The translations under genes were made by a program, and so were the position numbers. A DNA stretch of 64,000 bases, from positions 1,550,001 through 1,614,000 of the forward strand of contig JADJBK010000006.1 in assembly GCA_016703745.1 (NCBI GenBank), given 5' to 3'. The DNA is from Nitrosomonas sp. (GTDB taxonomy: Bacteria; Pseudomonadota; Gammaproteobacteria; Burkholderiales; Nitrosomonadaceae). Shown here one piece after another: positions 1 to 8,407 of the stretch; the stretch's first letter is position 1, and the number at the start of each line of letters is the position of its first letter. The notes below the pieces were generated by a model. That model made no database searches and was not told the DNA's origin. It saw nothing but the letters and a program-made list of their open reading frames with translations.

Positions 1-283
1 TCAGATCCAACAACCTTGGGTCAATGGCATGTTGCTCACCAGACCGGTGATCACGCAGCACGTTGTCAATGGATCGCAGCGCATCAGGAATGTAACGCCC
101 TTTTACCCAGTAAGTCGTCTTGATGCGCTCTCCAGTGTGCAAATTCAGCATGTCCAGGCGTTTTTCATTTCTTGGTGAAATGATATTGGCGTGTGCAGCA
201 GGAAAAGCTAACAGGGCACAGGCACCGAGTCCCGCACGTAAAAATTGACGGCGCACCTTCATGTCAGGTGTCAAATCATGCAT
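1..283 (-). CDS. YcbK/DUF882-family exported peptidase-like protein, N-terminal part (cut by window edge)
   Basis: The reading frame starts at the ATG ending at 283, after a GGAG ribosome site 8 nt upstream, and is still open at base 1, so only about 94 residues are visible. The N-terminus carries a twin-arginine signal (RRQFLRAG) followed by a hydrophobic stretch ending in an Ala-His-Ala-type cleavage region. This suggests folding in the cytoplasm and Tat export. The mature start (RLDMLNLHTGERI, then a YWVKGRY segment) resembles DUF882/YcbK proteins of the M15 peptidase clan, whose zinc-binding part would lie beyond the window. It follows the L,D-transpeptidase gene on the same strand with an 80-nt gap, the same pairing as ycbB-ycbK in enterobacteria, so a role in peptidoglycan processing is likely. 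The family call rests on the N-terminal part only. Confidence 0.8.
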   Translation of the reverse strand, partial: MHDLTPDMKVRRQFLRAGLGACALLAFPAAHANIISPRNEKRLDMLNLHTGERIKTTYWVKGRYIPDALRSIDNVLRDHRSGEQHAIDPRLLDL

Positions 284-363
284 GTATTGTCTCCATTTGT
301 TAAAGTTTGGATAGACTCGCTTCAGTAAGCAAAAAAAGGACAGGCAACGCGAAAGTAATCACC

Positions 364-2049
364 TCATCCTAACCAGCGCGCAAGAGTCAAAGCTCGCTTG
401 TCACGTCCATAAATATCGGAAGAAAAACGAATATCACCTTGTGCATCAGTCCAGGCAGTCAAATACACGATATAGATTGGCAATCTTTCCGGAAGATGTG
501 CCGTATAAGGCTTTCCGCTGTCAAGTCTATCCTGAAAGCCGCTATTTTGCATAGACTGCCGCAGGGAAAACTCAGCAAGCTCCATCGGTTTTTCCAGTCG
601 AATACAACCCGAGCTGAAAGTCCTGATATCTTTTTTAAACAATGATTTAGACGGCGTATCATGCAGATAAATACTGAATGGATTAGAAAACATAAATTTC
701 ATACGTCCGAGCGCATTTTTCATCCCCGGCACCTGTCGGAGAGCGTAAGGAAGCTCATTGCCAACTGCATACCAGTCAATCATATTTGGATCAATTTCAA
801 ACTCATGTGTATGGTCAGCATAAACCTTGATGCCCTGAGAGGCGAAAAAACCAGGATCATGTTTCTGTTTTGGCAACAAATCCTTGCTGGCAATGCTACG
901 GGGAACATTCCAGTATGGATTGAGCACAATATGGGAAATGTAGCTGTTGAAACTGGGAGTTGAACGATAATCCCGTCCGACCACAATACGCATCTCCAGG
1001 GACGGCTTGCCTCGTTCAACGGCAACGAGATTAAACCCCGCAATGTTGACCAGTATGTGCCTATCACTCAGATTTCGCGGTAGCCAGCGCAGGCGTTCCA
1101 TATTGATACGCAGTCGCTGAATATATTCCTCGGGCGACAGATTCATAGCCTGCCTGGTGTGCCGACCAATAACGCCATCCGCGTTCAGCCCATGCTGTTG
1201 CTGAAATGCCTTAATCGCTTTCTCAAGGGTTTCATCATAATAGGCGCTGTTGCTGAAAGGAATGGCATAGTCAGAATGATTAAACAAGGCTCGCGCTTGC
1301 TCAATACGCAACCGAATGAGTGGTATCGCTGCATGGGTAGCATGGAGCCGAATTGAGGCACCCGTTTCGGGAATGGGCAGCCATTTTTCTCCACTGGCGA
1401 CTAACGCTCGAAATTTTGCCAATAATTTTTTGAGAACATAATATTGCGGAATATCTGGCGTCAGACTCGCCAGTGTCTGCTGAAAGTTATCCGACGTGAG
1501 CGCTTGTTGCAAAAAACTGGCTGAATCAAAGATTGGTTGTGCAATATGCCAATCGGGATCGACGGCACTTGCCTGTAATCGCCCACTATTGACATCGCGA
1601 ATGAGTGACAGCAACGCCTGGGTAACGCATAATTCCAGCTCAAACGAGGCAGGATTGTTTTTTTCATGCCGAAATTGCTGGAGATTCTCGAAGTCATAAT
1701 CCGCAGCTGCCAATCCTTCTTCATCAGCACGACCGATAAATGTTAGCGCAACATCAACTCTTGGCAAGAGTTGACCGGATTCAGACCACACCGGCTGATA
1801 ATCACGCAGGCTATAGAAACGCTTGAGCGTTGCCAAACTGGTCTTTTGGCACAAATTGCCGGAATTATCTTCCAGGTATTCGCGCAAAGTCTGCGGATTC
1901 ACTATGGATGAATCAACTTGAGCATGGATATGCAACGAGATCAATATGCCTGTAAAACAAATCAAGGCTCGCGCAGTCAAAACCGCCTTAAAGGATGCAG
2001 GCAATATCTTTAAATACAAGAATTTCTCCATTTTTATTTTTTTGATCAT
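364..2049 (-). CDS. L,D-transpeptidase, YcbB/LdtD type
   Basis: A protein of up to 561 residues. A charged start and hydrophobic stretch (roughly residues 20-43) form a signal peptide or anchor, so the enzyme acts in the periplasm. The N-terminal half is the scaffold domain of the YcbB class. A peptidoglycan-binding domain follows at about 262-312 (AFQQQHGLNADGVIG), then the YkuD catalytic domain with the active-site motif SGCIRLEKP near residue 487. The enzyme forms 3-3 crosslinks between stem peptides. Length is slightly below E. coli LdtD (about 615). Two in-frame ATGs, at 2049 and 2031 (MEKFLYLK), are possible starts. It is the first gene of a probable pair with the DUF882 gene downstream and is divergent from the ABC permease; the AT-rich 135-bp gap should hold both promoters. 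Confidence 0.92.
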   Translation of the reverse strand: MIKKIKMEKFLYLKILPASFKAVLTARALICFTGILISLHIHAQVDSSIVNPQTLREYLEDNSGNLCQKTSLATLKRFYSLRDYQPVWSESGQLLPRVDVALTFIGRADEEGLAAADYDFENLQQFRHEKNNPASFELELCVTQALLSLIRDVNSGRLQASAVDPDWHIAQPIFDSASFLQQALTSDNFQQTLASLTPDIPQYYVLKKLLAKFRALVASGEKWLPIPETGASIRLHATHAAIPLIRLRIEQARALFNHSDYAIPFSNSAYYDETLEKAIKAFQQQHGLNADGVIGRHTRQAMNLSPEEYIQRLRINMERLRWLPRNLSDRHILVNIAGFNLVAVERGKPSLEMRIVVGRDYRSTPSFNSYISHIVLNPYWNVPRSIASKDLLPKQKHDPGFFASQGIKVYADHTHEFEIDPNMIDWYAVGNELPYALRQVPGMKNALGRMKFMFSNPFSIYLHDTPSKSLFKKDIRTFSSGCIRLEKPMELAEFSLRQSMQNSGFQDRLDSGKPYTAHLPERLPIYIVYLTAWTDAQGDIRFSSDIYGRDKRALTLARWLG

Positions 2050-2184
2050 AACTACTTTTTATCATAGGTTGCTTACACCACAAAACAAAAATACAAGTTT
2101 TTTTAGCTTTATACTTCCCTTTTACTGGGAGATATTACCCCAATCCTATTGACCATCCATCCAACTCATTGAAAATTATTTGCA

Positions 2185-3690
2185 ATGCCTTTTATTCCCG
2201 TCTTACTCTGGACTGATGCGCTGGTTTATCTGCTGGTAGCCGCAGGTCTCTTATCTATAATTTACGTTCGGCGGCATGCTCACCTGCTCGCGCCCTGGCG
2301 CCGGGTAACGCATAGCGCAAGCGGAATGTCGGCACTGACCGTATTGACATGTTTCGTCATAATCGGCTTGCTGGATACCATTCACTTCCGCCCGCTGCTG
2401 CCGGATTCCCCGTATCAGGGTGACCAGAAAATCTACAGCACCGAAGTTCTCAGTCTGCTGGATGTGGGGTTGAAGCCATTACGCGAGCAGGTGGAGAAAA
2501 CCTATTCAGCTCCGCTGTCGGCTCATCTTTATGCTAAGGAGACCATTGAAACAGACAATGGCGGTCAAATTCGCGAATTTCCCCGATTGGTATACGGAGG
2601 GGCGCAATTGCAGAACCCAGAATCGGAGCTGCTCGCGGATGTCTGGTTGCGCACGTTACTGGGCGCCACTGGCGGGCTGATAGTGTGGACGGCTGTCATG
2701 CTGACGCTGGTTAACGGGTTAGCGCAACGTCACACTACAACCTTTACATTCATGTACCGGGCCGTGTGGAGGAGAACAACCGAAGTTCCGTGGAACGCCA
2801 TTCTGTTGACGCTTGCGTTGATACTGGCACTCAGTGGCGCAATAACGGCACTGGCCTCTCATTATCATGTGCTCGGAACTGATAAGGTCGGACAGGATGT
2901 GCTCTACCATGCACTTAAAAGTATTCGCGTTGGTCTGGTTATCGGCACACTGACAACCCTGATCATGCTGCCTTTTGCGCTATTGCTCGGTATTGCTGCC
3001 GGCTATTTTCGTGGCATCGCTGACGATATCATTCAATATACTTATACGACGCTCAGCTCCATTCCCAGCGTATTATTGATTGCTGCAGCCGTGCTCATGA
3101 TGCAGGTTTACATTGAAACACACGCCGATCTATTTGAAACAGTTGCTGCCAGAGCCGATCTGCGGCTTTTGTTTTTATGCATGATTCTAGGAATCACCAG
3201 CTGGACAGGATTATGCCGGTTGTTACGTGGAGAAACCCTCAAGCTGCGCGAAATGGAGTACATTCAGGCAGCGCATGCGTTTGGCGTTTCCCACTGGCGT
3301 ATCATCAGTCGCCATATTCTGCCAAATGTCATGCATATCGTACTGATTGTCACTGTTATGGATTTCAGCGGGCTGGTACTGGCAGAGGCCGTGCTTTCCT
3401 ATGTCGGCGTGGGAGTCGATCCATCCATGATCAGTTTCGGCACCATGATCAATGCTTCCCGGCTGGAAATGGCACGTGAACCCATGGTGTGGTGGACACT
3501 TTTTGCGGCATTTATATTCATGTTCACATTGGTACTGAGCGCCAATCTGTTTGCTGATGCGGTACAAAATGCATTTAATCCGCGCGTCAGAACCCTGCAG
3601 ATAAACCATGACGACAGCAATAAACCAGAAACCGAATCACAAACTGACAACCAAACTCTGACTCCACCTAAAGCGGAAACACGTACATGA
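2185..3690 (+). CDS. Peptide/nickel-type ABC transporter permease with long N-terminal extension
   Basis: A 501-residue inner-membrane permease. The C-terminal 280 residues are a DppC/YejE-like domain. The coupling motif (EYIQAAHAFGVSHWRIISRHILP) lies at about residues 357-380, where the ATPase would dock. Ahead of it are two extra membrane segments (about 8-26 and 50-66), a soluble stretch of about 90 residues that is probably periplasmic, and another segment near 157-175. This makes it longer than YejE (about 340). The C-terminal tail is polar and Gln/Thr-rich. The stop overlaps the next start as ATGA, so translation of the ATPase gene is coupled. A partner DppB-type permease and a solute-binding protein are not adjacent, because the upstream gene is divergent. 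Substrate is unknown; di- or oligopeptides, including cell-wall peptides, would fit the family and the neighbour. Confidence 0.85.
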   Translation: MPFIPVLLWTDALVYLLVAAGLLSIIYVRRHAHLLAPWRRVTHSASGMSALTVLTCFVIIGLLDTIHFRPLLPDSPYQGDQKIYSTEVLSLLDVGLKPLREQVEKTYSAPLSAHLYAKETIETDNGGQIREFPRLVYGGAQLQNPESELLADVWLRTLLGATGGLIVWTAVMLTLVNGLAQRHTTTFTFMYRAVWRRTTEVPWNAILLTLALILALSGAITALASHYHVLGTDKVGQDVLYHALKSIRVGLVIGTLTTLIMLPFALLLGIAAGYFRGIADDIIQYTYTTLSSIPSVLLIAAAVLMMQVYIETHADLFETVAARADLRLLFLCMILGITSWTGLCRLLRGETLKLREMEYIQAAHAFGVSHWRIISRHILPNVMHIVLIVTVMDFSGLVLAEAVLSYVGVGVDPSMISFGTMINASRLEMAREPMVWWTLFAAFIFMFTLVLSANLFADAVQNAFNPRVRTLQINHDDSNKPETESQTDNQTLTPPKAETRT

Positions 3691-5729
3691 CGGCTTTACT
3701 GACCATCGAGGGCATCACCACACGCCTGCGCGTTGGTGAGCGCACCGTTTATGCCGTAAATGGCCTGTCTTTGGAAATAGCGCGTGGACAAACCTTTGCG
3801 CTACTAGGGGAATCCGGCTGTGGCAAATCCATGACCGCCCTGAGCATCATGCGCCTGCTGCCGGATGCCGGAGAGATTACACAAGGCCGTGTTCGTTTGA
3901 ATGAGCAGGATTTACTGACGCTGCCGGAATCAGCCATGCGCGAGTTGCGTGGTAATCGTCTTGCCATGATTTTCCAAGAACCAATGCTCAGTCTTAATCC
4001 AGTAATGACGGTGGGCGCGCAAATTGCAGAAGTCCTGCAGCGTCACACGTCGATGGACAAACTGGCAATGCAATCCCGCATGATCGAACTGCTGCAGAGT
4101 GTCGGCATACCCGATCCAACACAACGGCTGACGGAATATCCATTCCAGTTTTCTGGCGGCATGAAGCAACGCGTCATGATTGCCATGGCGCTGGCGGCGA
4201 AGCCTGAGCTACTGATTGCCGACGAGCCGACTACCGCACTGGACGTTACCATCCAGGCGCAGGTACTTGATCTCATGCGTGATCTGCAGCAACAGGCCGG
4301 GATGGCCATTCTACTGATCACCCACGATCTGGGCGTGGTAGCGGAAATGGCCCACCAGATCGGCGTAATGTACGCTGGTGAAATGGTTGAATGCACCAGT
4401 CGCGAGAAATTTTTCCAGCAACCCGCTCACCCCTATTCACAAAAATTATTTGCAGCACTGCCTTCCCGACAGAAACGTGACCACGCGCTGGCTGTCATCG
4501 GTGGAGAAGTCCCCACATTGTCAAAATCATTTACCGGCTGCCGTTTCGCTGATCGCTGCGAACAAGCATGGTCAGTGTGTCATGCCTCCATTCCACCATG
4601 GGTGCCCATTGCACCTGGGCACCAGGTTCGCTGTCACCTCTATACCGCCCAAAACACTTCACATACCAACACTGCGGTATCGTCTTCGGAAAAAATCAAC
4701 ATCCACTCCCCACATGACAGGGCGGACCACCCGCATGATGCATTACTGGAAGTTCGTGATCTGAAGATACATTTCCCGATCCGGCGTGGATTACTGAAAC
4801 GGGTTACTGGTCATGTCAAAGCAGTCGACGGGGTTTCACTCAGCATTGCGCCGGGTCGGACCCTCGCGCTGGTGGGTGAATCAGGTTGCGGCAAAACCAC
4901 GGTTGGCAAAGGCATCATGCAACTCGTCAAAACAACAGCCGGCCGTGTTTATCTGCAAGGTGAGGCACTTGACAAGCTCAAACGCAAATCATTACTGGCA
5001 AAAAGAGCGCTTTTCCAGATTGTCTTTCAAGATCCTTATTCCTCCCTCAATCCGCGTATGCGCATTGCCGAAATCATCGAGGAAGGTATTCGCTCACTCC
5101 GGCCATCACAATCCAGGCAGAAGAACAAGGATGGGTTCGCAAGATACGCCGCAGTGGATGCCTTGTTGCAACAAGTTGGCCTGCCTGCGGATGTCAAATG
5201 GCGTTATCCGCATGAATTTTCCGGTGGACAGCGCCAGCGGATTGCCATTGCGCGCGCATTGGCGGTTAACCCACAGTTACTGATCTGCGATGAACCAACC
5301 AGTGCGCTTGATGTTTCCGTGCAAGCGCAAATCCTCAACTTGCTGAAATCCCTGCAACACGAGCGTGGATTGGCCTACCTTTTCATCACCCACAATATCG
5401 CCGTGGTGGATTATCTTGCCGACGAAATGGCGGTGATGTATCTGGGCAGGATCGTTGAAACTGGCCCCACTCGGGAAGTACTCGATCACCCCAGACACCC
5501 CTACACGCAGGCATTGTTGTCCGCTATTCCTGTGACGGATCTGAATATCCAGCGCAAAATTATCCATTTGGAGGGAGAACCACCATCGCCAGCAAACGCA
5601 CCCACCGGCTGTCATTTTCATCCCCGCTGCCCGCACGTCATGCCGATTTGCCGTGAGACTTATCCATCGACCAGTTATTTTGGTTCTGCACACACGACTC
5701 ATTGTCACCTCTATAATTCGGAGTTTTAA
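3687..5729 (+). CDS. Double ATP-binding protein of a peptide-type ABC transporter (DppD-DppF fusion, YejF-like)
   Basis: 680 residues with two complete ABC cassettes. The first has Walker A GESGCGKS at 41-48, signature FSGGMKQR and Walker B LLIADEPTTALD. The second has Walker A GESGCGKT near residue 397, signature FSGGQRQR and Walker B LLICDEPTSALD. Each cassette ends in the Cys-containing oligopeptide-transporter C-terminal motif (for example CRFADRC and CHFHPRCPHVMPIC). The linker between cassettes is His/Ser-rich. One polypeptide thus supplies both ATPases and powers import through the permease encoded just upstream, with which it overlaps by 4 nt. All catalytic motifs look intact. The next gene, prfC, starts 17 nt after the stop and may be cotranscribed. 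Confidence 0.92.
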   Translation: MTALLTIEGITTRLRVGERTVYAVNGLSLEIARGQTFALLGESGCGKSMTALSIMRLLPDAGEITQGRVRLNEQDLLTLPESAMRELRGNRLAMIFQEPMLSLNPVMTVGAQIAEVLQRHTSMDKLAMQSRMIELLQSVGIPDPTQRLTEYPFQFSGGMKQRVMIAMALAAKPELLIADEPTTALDVTIQAQVLDLMRDLQQQAGMAILLITHDLGVVAEMAHQIGVMYAGEMVECTSREKFFQQPAHPYSQKLFAALPSRQKRDHALAVIGGEVPTLSKSFTGCRFADRCEQAWSVCHASIPPWVPIAPGHQVRCHLYTAQNTSHTNTAVSSSEKINIHSPHDRADHPHDALLEVRDLKIHFPIRRGLLKRVTGHVKAVDGVSLSIAPGRTLALVGESGCGKTTVGKGIMQLVKTTAGRVYLQGEALDKLKRKSLLAKRALFQIVFQDPYSSLNPRMRIAEIIEEGIRSLRPSQSRQKNKDGFARYAAVDALLQQVGLPADVKWRYPHEFSGGQRQRIAIARALAVNPQLLICDEPTSALDVSVQAQILNLLKSLQHERGLAYLFITHNIAVVDYLADEMAVMYLGRIVETGPTREVLDHPRHPYTQALLSAIPVTDLNIQRKIIHLEGEPPSPANAPTGCHFHPRCPHVMPICRETYPSTSYFGSAHTTHCHLYNSEF

Positions 5730-5746
5730 AAATTTCAGGATCAACC

Positions 5747-7357
5747 ATGTCGATTGAACATGAGGTAAAACGTCGTCGCACGTTTGCCATCATTTCCCAT
5801 CCGGATGCGGGTAAAACCACGTTAACAGAGAAACTGCTCCTTTATGCAGGCGCAATCCATATCGCAGGCAGCGTCAAAGCGCGCAAAGCGAGCCGTCACG
5901 CCACCTCTGACTGGATGGAGATCGAGAAGCAGCGTGGCATTTCGGTTGCAAGCTCAGTCATGCAAATGGAGTATCGGGACTGCGTGATCAACCTGCTCGA
6001 TACCCCTGGTCACCAGGACTTCTCCGAGGATACCTATCGGGTATTAACTGCTGTGGACGCGGCGCTGATGGTGATCGATGCCGCCAATGGCGTCGAGGCT
6101 CAAACCATGCGCCTGTTGCAGGTTTGTCGTGCACGCAACACACCGATTATCACCTTTATCAACAAAATGGACCGGGAAGTGCGAGCACCATTTGATTTGC
6201 TAAACGAGATCGAACGCACACTGGAAATGGAAACCATCCCCTTTACCTGGCCGGTTGGTATGGGCAAGTTGTTTCATGGCGTCTATGATTTAAGGGAACA
6301 GTGCATGCGGGTTTTTCGTCCGGGCGAGGATCGTGCTGGTCAGGAAAAAATTGAAATTATTACCGATCTCGAAAGCCCCGCAGCGCAGGAACGTTTCAAT
6401 CTCGAACTGAATCAGGCCTGGCAGGAAATCAAACTACTTCAGGAAGCCTCCCCAGAATTTAATCGCAATGAATTTCTAAGCGGGCAACAAACCCCAGTTT
6501 TCTTTGGATCCGCCATCAATAATTTTGGTGTGCAGGAAGTGCTGGATACACTGGTTGACCTCGCACCAGCACCCAGCCCTCGTCTCGCCATTCAGCGCGA
6601 AGTATTGCCGACCGAGCAAAAATTTTCTGGGCTGGTATTCAAGATTCAGGCAAACATGAACCCCGCACATCGCGACCGTATCGCCTTTGTGCGCATTTGT
6701 TCCGGAGAATTCAAACGCGGCATGACTCTCAAGGTAGTGCGCAGCGGCAAAGATATCCGGACCAGCACGGTAGTTTCCTTTCTTTCGCAACGGCGTGAAT
6801 TGCTGGAGACCGCTTTTGCAGGCGATATCATCGGCATTCCCAATCATGGCACGCTGCAACTGGGAGACACCTTGACAGCAGGCGATAATATGCAATTTAC
6901 CGGCTTGCCGTTCTTCGCGCCAGAAATCTTCAGAACGGTGGAAATTGCTGATCCTTTACGCAGCAAGCAACTCAATCTGGGGCTTACCCAGCTTGGTGAA
7001 GAAGGCGCGATCCAGGTATTTCGTCCTCATATTGGCAGTATGCTGCTGCTCGGCGCGATCGGCGCGCTGCAATTTGAAGTGGTGGCACACCGCCTGGAAC
7101 ATGAGTATGGCGTAGCGGCGCGAATCATGCCTGCAAAGTACCAGCTCGCGCGATGGATTACAGCCGATAATCCACGCGAACTACAACGCTTCATCACTGC
7201 CAATGATTATCGCATTGCCTACGACGCGGTTGGTGCACCCACTTTTCTCGCAACTTTTGCCGCCGAAATCAGTGTGGCTGAAGAAAACTGGCCTCCCATC
7301 CACTTTCATAAAATGCGGGAACACGCTGGATTAATGTTTCAGACGGCAGCTTGCTGA
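5747..7357 (+). CDS. prfC: Peptide chain release factor 3
   Basis: A 536-residue translational GTPase that recycles RF1/RF2 from the ribosome after termination. The P-loop HPDAGKTT is at about 18-25, the DTPGH motif near 86-90 and the NKMD guanine-specificity motif near 140. The switch I region (QRGISVASS) is typical of RF3 rather than EF-G. Domain II and the RF3-specific C-terminal domain (through EENWPPIHFHKMREHAGL) follow, and length matches the family. The ATG start follows a purine-rich stretch (tcaggatc). The gene lies 17 nt downstream of the ABC ATPase gene with no terminator seen between. About 130 bp with no visible gene separates it from flgM. Confidence 0.97.
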   Translation: MSIEHEVKRRRTFAIISHPDAGKTTLTEKLLLYAGAIHIAGSVKARKASRHATSDWMEIEKQRGISVASSVMQMEYRDCVINLLDTPGHQDFSEDTYRVLTAVDAALMVIDAANGVEAQTMRLLQVCRARNTPIITFINKMDREVRAPFDLLNEIERTLEMETIPFTWPVGMGKLFHGVYDLREQCMRVFRPGEDRAGQEKIEIITDLESPAAQERFNLELNQAWQEIKLLQEASPEFNRNEFLSGQQTPVFFGSAINNFGVQEVLDTLVDLAPAPSPRLAIQREVLPTEQKFSGLVFKIQANMNPAHRDRIAFVRICSGEFKRGMTLKVVRSGKDIRTSTVVSFLSQRRELLETAFAGDIIGIPNHGTLQLGDTLTAGDNMQFTGLPFFAPEIFRTVEIADPLRSKQLNLGLTQLGEEGAIQVFRPHIGSMLLLGAIGALQFEVVAHRLEHEYGVAARIMPAKYQLARWITADNPRELQRFITANDYRIAYDAVGAPTFLATFAAEISVAEENWPPIHFHKMREHAGLMFQTAAC

Positions 7358-7487
7358 GAAACTTCCATTCAAGACTTGTTATTCATAGTACTATTTTCGA
7401 AGAAGCAGCAATTACGCTAAAGTTCCACGATCAACTACCGTTAAGCAATGCATTACTCTGGCATTAATTATCAAAAGGAATACGACC

Positions 7488-7799
7488 TTGAAAATCAATC
7501 ATCCTATTCGCGATCGAGCAGGCATCGTTGCTGGCAGCGAAGTAAAAAAAACCGACCATTCCGCTCCGGCCAAACAACCCACTGCCACGGCCGGATCTAA
7601 TGTGCATATCGGCACAAATGTTTCATTTGCACAGGCACTCAATAACAGTAGCGAAGTAATCAATACGGCCAAAATTTCAGAAATCAAACTGGCCATTAGC
7701 GAAGGCCGCTTCAAGGTCAACCCTGAAGTCGTAGCGGATCGACTGCTTGAATCAGTCAGAGAGCTGATTCTGGCAAGGCAAGAATCATCCGGCAAGTAA
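7488..7799 (+). CDS. flgM: Anti-sigma-28 factor FlgM
   Basis: A 103-residue protein matching FlgM in size and layout: a low-complexity, presumably disordered N-terminal half, then a C-terminal region (about 58-98) with the helical pattern that binds FliA (KISEIKLAISEGRFKVNPE and VADRLLESV). FlgM holds sigma-28 inactive until the hook-basal body is finished and is then exported. The start is TTG at 7488, supported by an AAGGA site 8 nt upstream; no ATG is available in frame. It sits 19 nt before flgN. No other flagellar gene is in the window, so the pair appears detached from the main flagellar cluster. Confidence 0.9.
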   Translation: MKINHPIRDRAGIVAGSEVKKTDHSAPAKQPTATAGSNVHIGTNVSFAQALNNSSEVINTAKISEIKLAISEGRFKVNPEVVADRLLESVRELILARQESSGK

Positions 7800-7818
7800 T
7801 GCTCGCTATTGATCCGCA

Positions 7819-8250
7819 ATGAAAACAAAAAAATTAAACGACATTCTGCAGCATGAGCTGGAGAGTGTCGAAGCCTTTGTTGACCTGCTCAAGCGCGAGC
7901 AGGCTGCTCTGGTCAGTGGAGATATTGAAGTGCTTGCCTTGTTGAGTACAGAAAAAATCCCAGTCGTCAATCAGCTGATGCAGTTGCATGAAGAGCGCAG
8001 CCGGTTATCGGCTGCCAGCAATTTTCCGGACAAAACGATGGAGTTTGATATCCTGCTGTCGTCTAACCCGATCTCAACGCCCCCTATTTCCCAACGATAC
8101 CAAGCCTTGCTTCAATTGGCTAAACAGTTGAACCAAACCAACGAAACCATTCTCGCCCACTGGCTGAGACAAACCAGGCAATCGTTACAGGCACTTCGTG
8201 GTGCGGTTGGGCGAGCCGAGTTATACAATCCGAAAGGGCTGACCGTCTGA
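7819..8250 (+). CDS. flgN: Flagellar export chaperone FlgN
   Basis: A 143-residue, mostly helical protein with the FlgN pattern: an N-terminal helix (LNDILQHELESVEAFVDLLKREQ), an acidic middle (LALLSTEKIPVVNQL) and a C-terminal LYNPKG motif. FlgN chaperones the hook-filament junction proteins FlgK and FlgL for type III flagellar export. It directly follows flgM, the usual pairing. The next 157 bp up to recJ contain no gene but end in an inverted repeat (8374-8402). Assignment rests on length, helical pattern and neighbour, since FlgN is weakly conserved. Confidence 0.85.
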   Translation: MKTKKLNDILQHELESVEAFVDLLKREQAALVSGDIEVLALLSTEKIPVVNQLMQLHEERSRLSAASNFPDKTMEFDILLSSNPISTPPISQRYQALLQLAKQLNQTNETILAHWLRQTRQSLQALRGAVGRAELYNPKGLTV

Positions 8251-8373
8251 TCTCTCGCCGATCCAGTTCGCATCGGCATTACCTTCCCCATGACATTCTC
8301 CTGATTGCCTTATCCGGACAGTAATTCTTCGCTTCCCCACCCCATCTCTAGTAGAAGATGCCGATGTAATGTG

Positions 8374-8402
8374 GGAGAATTGGCTAAATTAAGTAATTCT
8401 CC
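8374..8402. repeat. Perfect 8-bp inverted repeat just upstream of recJ
   Basis: GGAGAATT at 8374-8381 and its exact complement AATTCTCC at 8395-8402 flank a 13-nt spacer. The right arm ends 5 nt before the recJ ATG and lies where a ribosome-binding site would be. It could be an operator, a translation-blocking hairpin, or the 3' end of the flgN transcript. It lacks a following T tract, which argues against a standard terminator. Confidence 0.5.
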
Positions 8403-8407
8403 TCACT

